Assembly (NCBI GenBank): GCA_977006965.1
Contig: OZ345354.1
Location: forward strand, 1,178,001-1,242,000
Reading direction: 5' to 3'
DNA: 64,000 bases
Source of the DNA: Phymatolithon calcareum
Lineage: Eukaryota > Rhodophyta > Florideophyceae > Hapalidiales
This document shows positions 51,058 to 61,749 of the stretch, piece after piece. The translations under genes and the position numbers were made by a program. The first letter of the stretch is position 1, and each line of letters starts with the position of its first letter. The notes beneath the pieces are model-generated. The model had not been told where the DNA came from and ran no database searches. It saw nothing but the letters and a program-made list of their open reading frames with translations.

Positions 51058-51951
51058 TCACTTTATCCCATTCTTGAGAACATCGTGAACAAATGCATAT
51101 TCTTCCGCATTCGGTAGCTCAAGATATGTGCCCGCAATGGCTTTCTTTGCCCAATTTAGCATCTTCACGTTGTGCTCTCGTTCAGACATGGACAATGTCG
51201 AATTCTGATCCAAAACAGACGCCGCCAACCAGAGTCCATACAGCGCGCGCAAATTCTTCTTCTTTCGTGCAGACAAACTCACGGCGTAATGTTTGCGCGC
51301 AAGGAGGACATCATCCTTTTCGCCGGCCGTCATATAAATATCAGCGACGAGGGTATGCGAGGCGTGATTGTTAGGGTCGTGCAGGACGAGCTCATTTGCA
51401 GCATACAGGGCATGTGAGATCCTCGTCTGTTCCAGGCAAAGAACTGCAAGCTCTGCCCATGCCTCGCCGTCGGTACCGAAGTAACTGAGGTAGTGATTAA
51501 GCATCGCAATAGCTTCTGGATATTTTTGTTGACTTTTCAGAACCGCTACTTGCCGCTTGTATGCCAACCGGCACATGGGATCGTCGGCAACCAGCTCCAT
51601 GTACGTCTTTAGAGCATCCGGAAATAGACAGAGGGCTTCCCGTCGCCGGCCAAACATGAGGCGAGTGCGGAAACTTTGCGGAAATTTATCGTATATCCGC
51701 TTCGATACCGATTTCAGAACTTCCCATTCTCCCAATTCTGCCGCTGCTGCACATATTTGCTCTTGTACATCCCAGTATTCGATACTGCTCTTCCACAATT
51801 GCGCAGACGCTGTGTCGCCGAGCCAGAGCACGAGGTCGGGGCGATAAAGATTCGAGACTCGAAGCAGGCTAAGAGCATCCTTCGCATTGGGCTGCTTCTT
51901 GGGATCGCCAGGTGGTAGTGAAACTAGCTCGCGAAGCTTTGAGGCTGCCAT
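51058..51951 (-). CDS. EMC2: ER membrane protein complex subunit 2 (TTC35)
   Basis: EMC2 is the cytosolic TPR scaffold of the EMC, which inserts tail-anchored and multi-pass proteins into the ER. The 297-residue length equals human EMC2. TPR helices are visible, with FPQSFRTRLMFGRRREA, DDPMCRLAYKRQVAVLKSQQ, GTDGEAWAELAVLCL and LYAANELVLHDPNNHASH, followed by the KKNLRALYGLWLAAS helix. The frame is open to 52041 without an ATG, so the ATG at 51951 is chosen. The gene diverges from SLU7, with 297 bp between start codons. Confidence 0.92.
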   Translation of the reverse strand: MAASKLRELVSLPPGDPKKQPNAKDALSLLRVSNLYRPDLVLWLGDTASAQLWKSSIEYWDVQEQICAAAAELGEWEVLKSVSKRIYDKFPQSFRTRLMFGRRREALCLFPDALKTYMELVADDPMCRLAYKRQVAVLKSQQKYPEAIAMLNHYLSYFGTDGEAWAELAVLCLEQTRISHALYAANELVLHDPNNHASHTLVADIYMTAGEKDDVLLARKHYAVSLSARKKKNLRALYGLWLAASVLDQNSTLSMSEREHNVKMLNWAKKAIAGTYLELPNAEEYAFVHDVLKNGIK

Positions 51952-52248
51952 TTGCGCTTCGTGATTCTTTAGAGCATTGACAACTGAGCAGTGTTGTCCA
52001 CCTTGGCTGAATACTGATGCCCACGCATGAGTCCCGTGCACAAAATAATGCTCGACACGACTAAAATTAACAATTTTCTACACTTTGCCAAAAATGTGAA
52101 AAAGTAAACCAATGATAATGCGTTAAAATGAAAAGCGCTCTGAAAAATAGTGCATGTTTGTGAACACCCACCATCGTGTGCTCCCTACATTCGAAACAGA
52201 ACAACAACAACGTCATCAAGGAGTAATCCTTCATTGCGCTGCTTTTCA

Positions 52249-53907
52249 ATGGCGTCAGCAACGCATAATACCTTCAAGTCAAGAGAAGAGTACAAGAAAG
52301 CGAAGGAGCTTGAAGAAGCGCGAAAGGCCGGAACAGCCCTTCCCGCTGTCGATGAGGATGGAAACGACATTAATCCACATATCCCACAATACATTGCACA
52401 GGCGCCATGGTATCTGAATCCTGAAGGACCAACACTAAAGCATCAGCGCAATCTTCTCGCTGAGCGCCGGAATTTCGACAGGCTTGGCGCGTGGTATCCT
52501 CGTGGACGCGCCGCGACAACGAAAGAGGCCCCAACAAAGTTTCGACCTGGTGCGTGCACAAATTGCGGTGCAATCACGCACAAAGCGAAGGATTGCTTCG
52601 ACAGGCCTCGAAAACTAGGCGCGAAGTGGTCCGGTCGACATTTTCGACCGGACGATGTCGTGAAGGAGGTGAATTTGGACTGGGAAGGGAAGCGCGACCG
52701 ATGGAATGGTTATAATCCAGATGATTACAAGAAGGTGGAGAAGCGGTATGCGGAGATTGAAGCTCATCGAAAGGCGCTCCGCGCGGAGAAACTTGACCGC
52801 GAATTACGCGACAAGCCGGTCGGTGCTGGTAACGAATCTGAACATGAGGGCTCAGACGACCCCGATGCAGACTTTAAGCAGGATGATGCTGGCGCTGTGA
52901 TCATTCAACAACAAACAGAGGGAAATAGGGTCGTTGCGCGAAATCTACGTATCCGCGAAGACACGGCAAAATATTTGTATAACCTCGACGTCAACTCTGC
53001 GTACTATGACCCGAAAACACGCGCAATGCGCGCAGACCCCAATCCGCATATCAATCCCGAGGACAAAGACTATGCCGGGGATAATTTTGTGCGGTATACG
53101 GGAGATGTTCCGAAGCTCGCGAGTATGCAGTTACATGCTCTGGAAGCGGCGGAAGCAGGGCGTTCGGTGCCGCATTTACAGGCGGAGCCAACGCGAGCGG
53201 AAGCACTGTTCAAAGAGTTTCAGGGTAAGAAGCAAGGTTTGGAGAACATGCGACGTGTACAGATTGTGGAACGGTATGGTGGCTTAGAACACTCGAAACC
53301 AGATCCAGCGATGGTCGGGCTAGAGCAGAGCGAGGCTTATGTGGAGTACACTCGCGACGGTCGTTTAGTGAAGGGGACAGAGCCTGCACGACCCGTCAGT
53401 AGGTTTGAGGAGGATGTGTTCGAGAGAAATCACACGTCCGTGTGGGGAAGCTTTTATAAGGATGACAAATGGGGATATGCGTGCTGCCACCAAATGACGC
53501 GAAATGCATACTGTACCGGAGAAGAGGGAAAAGAGGCAGCCAAGCGTGTGACAGAGAATCTGGCGAAGCGAATGAAGAATTTTGAGGAAACTCGAGCGGA
53601 GAAAATCAAAGAGCATGAAGAAGCCATTGAGAAGCGAAAGCGAAAGCCTGAAAACTCCCCCAGCAGCCCTAAAACTGCTGCTACAGAGAGGAAAAAGCAA
53701 CGAACCGTCGAAGAAGAGATACGAGCACAAGAGCGGGCGGATGCACGATTTGAGCCTGATGACCGCAAGAGGGAATTCAATTCGAGGGTTCGTGGCGACA
53801 CTGGGGAGGTTACTGAGGAGGCTATGGAGGCATATCGTCTACGGAAACATGTGGCTGATGATCCTATGAAGGAGTTCATGCAACAGAAAGCTTCAGGTAA
53901 GAAGTAG
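52249..53907 (+). CDS. SLU7: Pre-mRNA splicing factor SLU7
   Basis: SLU7 joins the spliceosome for the second step and helps choose the 3' splice site. The 552-residue protein has the conserved N-terminus (TFKSREEYKKAKELEEARK), NPHIPQYIAQAPWYLN, and the zinc knuckle CTNCGAITHKAKDC. The WSGRHFRPDD and LDWEGKRDRWNGYNPDDYK block that follows is typical of the family. The later part carries the conserved YNLDVNSAYYDPKTRAMR and NHTSVWGSFY-like regions, WGYACCHQ and a charged C-terminal coiled region. The ATG at 52249 is the first real ATG of the frame. Confidence 0.95.
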   Translation: MASATHNTFKSREEYKKAKELEEARKAGTALPAVDEDGNDINPHIPQYIAQAPWYLNPEGPTLKHQRNLLAERRNFDRLGAWYPRGRAATTKEAPTKFRPGACTNCGAITHKAKDCFDRPRKLGAKWSGRHFRPDDVVKEVNLDWEGKRDRWNGYNPDDYKKVEKRYAEIEAHRKALRAEKLDRELRDKPVGAGNESEHEGSDDPDADFKQDDAGAVIIQQQTEGNRVVARNLRIREDTAKYLYNLDVNSAYYDPKTRAMRADPNPHINPEDKDYAGDNFVRYTGDVPKLASMQLHALEAAEAGRSVPHLQAEPTRAEALFKEFQGKKQGLENMRRVQIVERYGGLEHSKPDPAMVGLEQSEAYVEYTRDGRLVKGTEPARPVSRFEEDVFERNHTSVWGSFYKDDKWGYACCHQMTRNAYCTGEEGKEAAKRVTENLAKRMKNFEETRAEKIKEHEEAIEKRKRKPENSPSSPKTAATERKKQRTVEEEIRAQERADARFEPDDRKREFNSRVRGDTGEVTEEAMEAYRLRKHVADDPMKEFMQQKASGKK

Positions 53908-54145
53908 TAAGAAGTAGAGCACCTTCATTCGAGGGGTATTAAATCAGGTAATTCTAAAAGGTTTATTATATATCTTCTCAGAATTTTCGGAACGAGCGTA
54001 TTTCCAGCACTTAGTTGTCATTCGCAATATGTCCGTGGGCAGGGGAGTTGCTGTGATGTGGGAATGTGGACAGAGCAGAGAGAAGACTCGTAATATTGAT
54101 ATGCAGAAGAACACGGTTTATTCCTCTTTATAGTCTGTAAGTAGG

Positions 54146-54952
54146 TCAAGCATCTGTCATTGGCGCCACATCTGTCGCTGGTGCATCAGCGGGAGGAGCA
54201 GGCTCGGCCGGAGCATCAGTCACTTCGACGTCGTCATCGATCATGGCAAGGTACGGCTTCACGGCATCGTCCTCAAAGATTGTGAAGTTCATGCCCTTCC
54301 CAACGATGGAAATGGCTGTATTTTCAGAGGTGAGTTCCGTATCCTTTGAGGACGAGACTGTCTCGCGCAGCGCGAGCATGGCATGTTTTGCAAGTTCGTC
54401 CAAGGAGCAATCGGCATATTTGTCGAAAGTGCGCTCAAGGTATGTCCGGCCACTCTGACTGCGAGATCCGATTGCCATTGCAATATATTCGTAGTAGTTG
54501 CCGCTGGGGCAGGTCTGGAAAAGATGAGGACCGGTTTCATCGTACCCCGCAATGAGCAGACCAACACCATACGGGCGCTTACTAGCTCTCTGTGTCGAGA
54601 TCTGGCACTTGTCCGCGACGGAAAGCGAAAGTCGGGAAAGCGGTACAGGTGAATCGTACACATACTTGTGGTTAAGACATTCGTTGCGCATAAAACGGGA
54701 AAGAACGCGTGCATCAGCGGTGAGACCAGCGATGGCAACTCCCACATGATCGTCGATTACAGAGAGCTTCTTCTGATACGACGCAAGCTCGGAGGCGGAA
54801 CGCTTGAGTGTAGCCATCACGACATGCGTCGATGATCGCAATCCCACAACCGCAGACCCTTGCTTCACCGCTTCCATTGCATATTCGACCTGATGAAGGC
54901 GCCCCTGTGGGCTGTAGGTTGTGATATCTGTATCGTACTGATTGCGAAACAT
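54146..54952 (-). CDS. PSMA1: 20S proteasome subunit alpha type-1 (alpha 6)
   Basis: A structural alpha-ring subunit. The 268-residue protein opens MFRNQYDTDITTYSPQGRLH, the alpha signature with the YSPxGRL...VEYA block. GSAVVGLRSSTHVVM follows, then DHVGVAIAGLTADARVLSRF, RPYGVGLLIAGYD and SGNYYEYIAMAIGSRSQ. The N-terminal threonine of active beta subunits is absent, as expected. The C-terminus has an Ala/Pro/Asp-rich tail. The ATG at 54952 fits the universal start of this subunit. 3' untranslated spacer of about 240 bp separates it from SLU7, which converges on it. Confidence 0.95.
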   Translation of the reverse strand: MFRNQYDTDITTYSPQGRLHQVEYAMEAVKQGSAVVGLRSSTHVVMATLKRSASELASYQKKLSVIDDHVGVAIAGLTADARVLSRFMRNECLNHKYVYDSPVPLSRLSLSVADKCQISTQRASKRPYGVGLLIAGYDETGPHLFQTCPSGNYYEYIAMAIGSRSQSGRTYLERTFDKYADCSLDELAKHAMLALRETVSSSKDTELTSENTAISIVGKGMNFTIFEDDAVKPYLAMIDDDVEVTDAPAEPAPPADAPATDVAPMTDA

Positions 54953-55994
54953 GATGACAGTGGATGCTTCAACACTGCTGAGGTTTTCTGATCCTTAGGC
55001 AGCTTCTGCGGCCAAGGGAAGGAAACAGGATTGATAATTGCAGCGATACGGCAGTTCTCAAAAACCCGATAACACTACCTTCGCGACGAGTCGATCATGA
55101 GCCAACCTCGGCAACCATATTGAGGGGACAGAGCTGTCTCTGTTGGAATGCAATTTCGGTCAAGTCGTAAAACACGTGTGATTTCGTTGTCTTCCAGCAC
55201 AAAGCCAGTTTCTGTAAGCGATAGTCCCTTGAAAATCAGATCATGTAACTTTAACCTGTGTTATAAATAGATTCGAGATCTGATTCCCGATTGCTTGCCG
55301 CGTTCTTTGGACGTGCGTCCAGGTGCAGTGCGGAAGCTTTGGAGGCCCGTGGGGACTGCCGACAGCCACAGTCCGCAGCATGAAGGTCTCAAATCGTTCA
55401 GAAAACATTGGCCCGGCGAACTAGCCAGAACACCCTTTTTAGCGCAAAAAACAACCGGCTAACGGATAATTTTGTATAAAATTTGCCACATACAGAAAAT
55501 TGATGCTGTACGACTGTCAGAGCAGTAAAATACAACTACTTGGCGTCTGATTATTCGTCACGCGAGTATTACCACACACTACTCACGGCCTTCCTGGTGT
55601 CCCGTGGATGCACTATCCGAAACGAACAAGATCGTACCCAATCAACAAAGTGCAGAGTCGACCAGAAAAAGTCGTACAGTCCCCAGGAGGCCTCTAAACC
55701 CCCTCATACTCGTCGACATTGCAACGGTCACGTCGTCAAAAAGCACCCAAAATGGCACCAAAAATGAACATTCAATGTACAGTCTCATACTCAGTACTAA
55801 CTTTACAAATTGCCTGTATACGCCATTGGCACTTCGTATCCGTGGTTGCACGCTCCCAATACTTCGGATCGCGTGGCATCCCACACCGAGAACGGCCAGT
55901 GAGGGCACTCGAAGACGACTTTCAGAGAGCAACCAGGACGGTAGACAAGACGAGCATTCATCCAAGACGAACTTTCTGGAGACCGTGAGTCAAC
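54953..55994. other. Divergent intergenic region
   Basis: It lies between the starts of the proteasome gene and the disordered-protein gene, so it should carry both promoters. Short frames at 55540-56059 are not supported. No repeat is seen. Confidence 0.45.
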
Positions 55995-57518
55995 ATGGAC
56001 GACTATTTCCGAAAATCCAAGCGACGTCCGTCGGTGACACATCGCCCATTTCCGTCTAGACAAGTTCCGGTGAGACCGCCGCCTCGCGCCCCGGTGGCAA
56101 CCCCAACTCCTACCACGTCGTCACAAGGGCAGCGAGCCGCCCGGGCGCCGCGCAAGAGGTTCCGCAAAAAGGTCACTGGGCTCTTTGGTGATCAGACAGA
56201 TCTTCAAAAGCGCATGCAGAAGTTAATTCGAGATTTGCCTGCCGACATCTTGACAAGGAAACCAGCAAAGTCTCACGTAACCGACACCTCACCGGCGCAT
56301 CCTGCAAGGCCATTTGGTCTCAAAGAGTCGATTGTGAACAAAGTCACAGTTCAGTCTGTGGTCGATAAGATAGATGCTGTGAAAACAGGGTCCATATCAA
56401 CCCGAAATGGCTCAGAGGTGCTTCCAGGGGAAGCTGCAAAGGAGAATGGTGCAATGGCCACCGGAGATCGTGATGATTCTGCAATGGGAAACGTTCCAAG
56501 CCGGACAACGGGGAAATGGAGGCGCTTTCAGAATAGAATGGGACGACTCAGCCCGAGAAGCAATGATATGTTCTTGGATGAATTGAATGTCGGAACACCT
56601 TCCCCGGAATCTGTGCGCCCCGTGTCACGTCTTCATGTTGATGGCAAGGAATTAGAACCTCCGAAACTTCCAATTCTGGAGGACCTTCCACATGAGACAA
56701 GAAGGTCGACATTGTCGAGGACTCAGTCTCTAGACCGCACAGGGACACCGGCAATGCTTCGACGGAAGGTGCGTCGTAATGAACGTGGATATCGTGGAGC
56801 TGATGTGCTTCGGATGCGTCTTAGCCAAGCCGGCGAGACACCCACAGATCGTGACGATGGAGTGACCTCTACTACGAATGTCCCTCTTGGTGTGAATGGG
56901 CTCGACGCTTATTTGCGCAATACTCCGAAGGAATCAATGATTCGTCCTATGGGAGGACCCGCTGAAGTGTCACCAAGGCGAAGAACTCGTTCGGAAATGG
57001 TGGAACTACCGAAAAGGGAATCAGCTCCCAAGAGAAGGCGGTCGGATGTGGACGACTACCCCTCAAGTCATAAGCCGAGAGAACAGGACCCAATTGCACT
57101 GTTAATTGAGGCGGCTGAGAAGGACAGTAGTCAGGTGCAACAATCGCAAGCCAATCAGGTTGAAGAGGGATCAGATCTTCCGCCTCGAAAGTCGAAGAGA
57201 CTTAGGGGCAGTGGAGTAAGGGATGAAGGGCCCGAACGATGGGATAGACGCCGGCACACGGCTCTTGGTACAGTTTCGCAGCCTGAGAAAATGCAAAATA
57301 CACCAGTGGGTACACCGTCTGCGTCCACTCCGGCATCTCGAGGAAATGGTCCAGCTCAGGGCCTGCGATTTAGGTCTCGAGGAACAGAGACAGGGGGTCG
57401 GACACGAGCGGAGACAGGGACAATTGGAAGACGAAGATCACGGACGGACGCATTTCAAGGGGAGGAGAGCGACATAGCGGGTGACCGAAGTCAAAGCAGG
57501 AGAAAAGGAAGGCGGTGA
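55995..57518 (+). CDS. Disordered, Arg/Ser-rich nuclear-type protein
   Basis: The 507-residue protein is almost entirely low-complexity: rich in Arg, Pro, Ser, Thr and Glu, with several basic clusters that could act as nuclear localisation signals (ESAPKRRRSD, KSKRLRGSG). It starts MDDYFRKSKRRPS. A short ordered patch (LFGDQTDLQKRMQKLIRDLP) may be a helix. There is no folded domain, coiled coil or membrane span. The C-terminus is Arg/Gly-rich (SQSRRKGRR). A chromatin or RNA role would fit, but that is inference from composition. The codon pattern and the single long frame support a real gene. Confidence 0.6.
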   Translation: MDDYFRKSKRRPSVTHRPFPSRQVPVRPPPRAPVATPTPTTSSQGQRAARAPRKRFRKKVTGLFGDQTDLQKRMQKLIRDLPADILTRKPAKSHVTDTSPAHPARPFGLKESIVNKVTVQSVVDKIDAVKTGSISTRNGSEVLPGEAAKENGAMATGDRDDSAMGNVPSRTTGKWRRFQNRMGRLSPRSNDMFLDELNVGTPSPESVRPVSRLHVDGKELEPPKLPILEDLPHETRRSTLSRTQSLDRTGTPAMLRRKVRRNERGYRGADVLRMRLSQAGETPTDRDDGVTSTTNVPLGVNGLDAYLRNTPKESMIRPMGGPAEVSPRRRTRSEMVELPKRESAPKRRRSDVDDYPSSHKPREQDPIALLIEAAEKDSSQVQQSQANQVEEGSDLPPRKSKRLRGSGVRDEGPERWDRRRHTALGTVSQPEKMQNTPVGTPSASTPASRGNGPAQGLRFRSRGTETGGRTRAETGTIGRRRSRTDAFQGEESDIAGDRSQSRRKGRR

Positions 57519-58189
57519 AGCCGTCAACTGGATTTGCAGCGAGAGAATATTTATCGTGGATATTAAAGTGTCGTCTTCTTGACGTCCAAGGCTATTGCAT
57601 TTCAAGGCCAGTCCTATGAGCTGTGCACGCCGGAACATGTACAGCGCGCCGCCATTGTGGGGGAAAACAACAATCGTATTTCATTAACCAGACCAGAAAA
57701 GTAAACAAGGGATCATTGGGTTGTGGGTGGTGCAATGGGTATCGGCATATACCTGCTTGCGGAAACAGGGCTGCATTGCAACTAGCAAACATCCCCAGAC
57801 AAACGTCATACGTCCAATATGTATTTTCTGAAATTTTATTTCCTAAAAACACCCTCATGAACTACTGTATCCTAACATTTTTAACCAAAAAGTAATACTT
57901 ACGTGACGTACAGTATGTCAGAAAATTATGACAAATGAATTCGGCTACTGTCCCCTGGCGATGGGACCAAGGTAAATACATCCCCGTAGCTGGAGAGGGA
58001 ACGGAAGCCTGCCGTCCGTTCCAAATGTATTAGTATTCTTCCCAAACGGCAATAAACCGGGCAAAGAAGGTTCAAAACGGCAGTTAGCTACCAAATACAA
58101 AATTCCCTCATATCCCTTCTCCCTTGGTCACAGCATACAAAAAGATATCTGAGATTCTGGTCGCAAACTCGAGGCAAACAATACCCCAG
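57519..58189. other. Convergent intergenic region
   Basis: 3' regions of the disordered-protein and PAP2 genes. No gene; TACTGTA/TACAGTA occurs near 57867 and 57909. Confidence 0.5.
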
Positions 58190-58900
58190 TCAAAGAGCGG
58201 CTGCGAAAAACACGTGCCGCAAATGTCGTCGAAAACTATCCGCCATGGAATCAGGAATCCAAACAAAATGCCATACTAGGACGTACAGAACCCCCATGAT
58301 AAGCCCGGCTCCAACGTCAATCACGTGATGTCTTCCAAGTGCAACACGTGAAGCCGCGACGGCAAGTGCCCAGATGATGACCAGGATCAGAAAAATCCAT
58401 GATCGCCAAACGACGCCAAGTGATTTCGGGTGTGCGGCCTGGATGTATGCGACAAACGCAGCGTTAAGACCTGCGCGCGTAGCATGTCCGCTGGGAAAAG
58501 AATATTGATCAATGGCATGGATGGTGATGGCAGTCATACCACCGTTGTGGTCTGGTCGCTTGCGTCCGACAGCGGGTTTGACGATGGCGATGACGAGCAG
58601 GTCGAGTACTGCGACGCCCAGATAGTTCAGCAGCATTCCTGCTGCGCCAGCGCCGAGGTGCGGAACGAGTGCGTACACCAGGGCTGGTACCAATACCCAT
58701 GGAACCCCATGGCCAGTGAGTTCGAGAAAGAGGAGCAATTCACGAATTTTGGTGTACGAAGCGTCATACACCTTTCGGGAGACGTTTTTATCCCATATGT
58801 GTATTCTTTGTTTCATCGTAAGGGGTGGGGATGTTGCAGTTGACGGCTCGCCTAGAATGGCGCCTCGCTCGGATGAAGTAATGTCTGCGTAGCTGCCCAT
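58190..58900 (-). CDS. PAP2-type phosphatase (PLPP6-like polyisoprenoid diphosphate phosphatase)
   Basis: The enzyme removes phosphate from lipid phosphates. All three PAP2 motifs are present: KPAVGRKRP (KxxxxxxRP), YSFPSGHATRAG (PSGH) and SRVALGRHHVIDV (SRxxxxxHxxxD). Around them are five or six membrane spans, starting ELLLFLELTGHGVPWVLVP and LDLLVIAIV and ending LIMGVLYVLVWHFV. The N-terminal cytosolic tail leads into IHIWDKNVSRKV. The 236-residue form and the spacing of motifs resemble PLPP6/PPAPDC2, which acts on presqualene and farnesyl diphosphates, but substrate cannot be read from sequence. The frame is open to 59029 without an ATG, so the ATG at 58900 is chosen. Confidence 0.85.
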   Translation of the reverse strand: MGSYADITSSERGAILGEPSTATSPPLTMKQRIHIWDKNVSRKVYDASYTKIRELLLFLELTGHGVPWVLVPALVYALVPHLGAGAAGMLLNYLGVAVLDLLVIAIVKPAVGRKRPDHNGGMTAITIHAIDQYSFPSGHATRAGLNAAFVAYIQAAHPKSLGVVWRSWIFLILVIIWALAVAASRVALGRHHVIDVGAGLIMGVLYVLVWHFVWIPDSMADSFRRHLRHVFFAAAL

Positions 58901-59808
58901 TCGCGATGGTTGAGGAATGCGTTTTGCAGTTGTGCCGGGAACGGGAGGGGCAGGGTGGAAGATAGTGAATAACGGGTGGGTACGAAAGGTGGGCAATCGG
59001 ATGGCTGCGTGTACGGGGAATGCCCCCAACGCGTGCGCGCGTTACCAGCTTCACTCACCACTCTGCTTTGGCTTACAACTTTCATGTACTGTACCTTCTC
59101 TAAAAATTAAAATTTGATTCTCTGAATTAATTTTCCACTACGGAAAACACGTCAGGCCTTCACACGACAGGGACGAACTTTTTTTTTTATGTGTTTTCAC
59201 GTTTTTCATATGAATATGTTTGCATTCGGAGACCTACTCTCATACACACATACAGTAGAGGACCAGCTGGCATCGCACCATCTCTGCCAGTACTTTTACA
59301 TAACAAATGTCGTATTGGAACGACTGTTAAAAACGTTTTTTTAATTCTTCTCTCTCGAGTAGCCGCGCGACGTGGCTTTAAAACGAGATGAACTTGCACG
59401 CTTCTACGACAAAAATTATTTTCCTCCGCTGACCAGTATTTTAACACTGGTCTGCTCTCACAGTACCCTAAGTTTCCTTTTCTATGCTGCTCTTAAGCTC
59501 TACATTGCCAACGACCCACTCCTACAGCAGAACGCGCCGGGCAAGGATGACGGTCACATAACCGATTGCTCTGGGATACCATTTCCGATAACATAATATG
59601 CATTTGAAGCGGTGCCAGGCATCTCGACTGGACCTGTACAACGCTTCGTTGAGTTCGTTTTATACAACGTGCTTGCCACTTCGAAAGTTAAAATAGTTAC
59701 TCCATCCGCCATTAAACTGAATTGAGGATGCATGGCCGCGACAACTCTGCGGAGCATCTTTAGGAGACCTTCACATCGGTCTCAAGGTCCTACACCTACT
59801 GTTTGTTA
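58901..59808. other. Intergenic region
   Basis: Promoter of the PAP2 gene and 3' region of NAF1, with a T-run at 59180. No gene is supported. Confidence 0.5.
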
Positions 59809-61749
59809 TTACCTTTGTCTGTCAAAGAACTCAGGCGGCGGAGGAGGTGGATAAACAGGCTCAGGAAACTGCTGCGGTCTCGCGCGTACAGGCGGTGGTG
59901 TCTCCTGAAAATGCCCATTCGCGTCACCATACGTCGTCTGGCGCAAACCCGGAGGGTGGAGCGGCGGAGCGAGTGAGTGAGGAAGCTGATGCATTGGTTG
60001 CTGCACTGGTTGCTGCATTGGTTGCTGCATTGGTTGCTGCATTGGTTGTGGCATCGCCTGCGGCATAGGGTAACCGTGAGCATTAAACATCTGGTTGTAC
60101 TGCCCGTGTTGCACACCACTACGCACTTGCGACATTGGGTAACCGTGAGCGCTAAACATTTGTCCATGTTGCACACCCGGGAAATGTTGCTGTCCCACAT
60201 TATGCATCTGCGGCGGCGGTGCGTAAAAATTCTGCGGTCCCGCATTTTGCATCTGCGTCGGCGGCGTGCGAAAGTTCATTCCCGGTGCGTTGTAAGGATT
60301 CATCATGGGCATCATCCCGCCGTACTGTGGTGCAACATACGGTGCTCCATACCGTCCGCGGCGATTTCCGTGGTTTCCCCTGAAAGATCTGCCATCGTTT
60401 GCAAAATACTGTTGGTCGTAGGGATTTCGACTCGCTCCGGCAGAAGGCATCGCCCCTTGTCGTACGCGACCAGGGCGCTCCGACCTGTGGTGCTTCACAG
60501 GTCGCCGATCGTCTCCTTCACCGTTGGGCAAGCGCGAGGCAGCTCTACGCTTTCGCGCAGCCCGTTCATCCTCGTCGTCAGAATACTCAACAGTATTGGA
60601 TTCTTCGTCATGCATATTACTTGTATCGTAGCCCTTTTGATGAATCTGCTTTCCATAGACTATGTTGCTGTGTTTCTCAACATAGAACACGGGCACTCCA
60701 ACTTTCAGTTGCGAGACCGCATCCATCTCCTCTTCCGAGTTGAAGCGCACGAGATACATTGGCCCATCGACAGGGCCCAATGTGTCAGCAACGCGACCGA
60801 GCGGAATTCGGTCCTCAAAACACAACAGAGAGTCAGTGTTAAGCGCACTGGCTTTCCAGATTTCTTCAATAGAATAAACCGGTCGCGGTCTCGCGTCTGG
60901 TGCCACCGTGTTCACAGTTACCGCTTTCTTCGCCTTCATGATAGCCTGAATTGTTCCAGCTGGATGCAAAACATCGCTGTCCGAGATTTTGACGGTAATT
61001 GGTTCAACTTCCAACTTTTCTGCGGCAACCTCGTTCTTGGAGAGGATTGGAACATTGCTGGCAGCATCTAATTCCTCTGCTTGTTTGGCTTCAGCGAGTT
61101 TCTCTCTAGTCTCTTTTTGTGCATTATCAAATGGCTTCAGGGTATCATCTGCGCTTTCATCTTCTGAGTCACTTGAGGAGCTTAAACTATCAGAATCGTC
61201 TGAGCTGTCAGCCTCAGGGACCTTCTGGTTGTGGGAATTCGACGCTGCATCGTCTTGATGCATTTTGTTCGCTTGTTCCGGTTGCACAACGCCATTTTCA
61301 GACATGGTAACTGTGTTCAACTTCGTTTCGACAGCAGTAGCGCTAACGCAAACTGCCTTTGGCTCTGCATCATCGACGGAAAGAGCAGCCGTCTCTTGCG
61401 CATTCTCGTTAGGGCTTGCTTCGCTAGAAGGCCCTGTCATCGAGGGCTGTGCAGCGGGCACCAGCGGTGGGGAATTACAAATCCGAGCAGTATCGGTAGA
61501 TGGATCGGGCTTATCGGGCGGCAAGACCACAGACGGTATGGACGCGAGGGGGATTTTTGGCGAACCGGAGGCGGAGGGGATGACTTCGCCCGAGTTGGAC
61601 GGCCGTGCTGAATGCGTCTGTTCCCCCTGGTTTGAATCGGAAGGGAACTCCCCTGCCTTTTGCATTGACATGCCAACTGCCTCATTATCATGCGGCGGTG
61701 CAGTGGCGGGCGGCGAGGCCGGCAGCGCCTCCGGGGCACCGGGCGTCAT
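59809..61749 (-). CDS. NAF1: H/ACA ribonucleoprotein assembly factor NAF1
   Basis: NAF1 holds the place of Gar1 while H/ACA RNPs assemble in the nucleoplasm. The 646-residue protein has a disordered acidic N-terminus with a Ser/Asp run (DSSDDSDSLSSSSDSEDES). The Gar1-like barrel follows (about 255-385): VYSIEEIWKASALNTDSLLC, IPLGRVADTLGPVDGPMYLV, VGVPVFYVEKHSNIV and the QIHQKGYDTSN extension specific to NAF1. The C-terminal half is Gln/Pro/Met/Gly-rich. It includes GNRRGRYG and a fourfold QPMQQP repeat, encoded by 12-bp tandem units at about 59990-60050, plus a duplicated MFxAHGYPM unit. The ATG at 61749 is clean. Confidence 0.9.
   Translation of the reverse strand: MTPGAPEALPASPPATAPPHDNEAVGMSMQKAGEFPSDSNQGEQTHSARPSNSGEVIPSASGSPKIPLASIPSVVLPPDKPDPSTDTARICNSPPLVPAAQPSMTGPSSEASPNENAQETAALSVDDAEPKAVCVSATAVETKLNTVTMSENGVVQPEQANKMHQDDAASNSHNQKVPEADSSDDSDSLSSSSDSEDESADDTLKPFDNAQKETREKLAEAKQAEELDAASNVPILSKNEVAAEKLEVEPITVKISDSDVLHPAGTIQAIMKAKKAVTVNTVAPDARPRPVYSIEEIWKASALNTDSLLCFEDRIPLGRVADTLGPVDGPMYLVRFNSEEEMDAVSQLKVGVPVFYVEKHSNIVYGKQIHQKGYDTSNMHDEESNTVEYSDDEDERAARKRRAASRLPNGEGDDRRPVKHHRSERPGRVRQGAMPSAGASRNPYDQQYFANDGRSFRGNHGNRRGRYGAPYVAPQYGGMMPMMNPYNAPGMNFRTPPTQMQNAGPQNFYAPPPQMHNVGQQHFPGVQHGQMFSAHGYPMSQVRSGVQHGQYNQMFNAHGYPMPQAMPQPMQQPMQQPMQQPVQQPMHQLPHSLAPPLHPPGLRQTTYGDANGHFQETPPPVRARPQQFPEPVYPPPPPPEFFDRQR
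59990..60050. repeat. 12-bp tandem repeat inside NAF1
   Basis: About five copies of a GCATTGGTTGCT-type unit in a row, encoding the QPMQ repeats of NAF1 on the minus strand. The copies are nearly identical, so length may vary between individuals. Confidence 0.85.
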
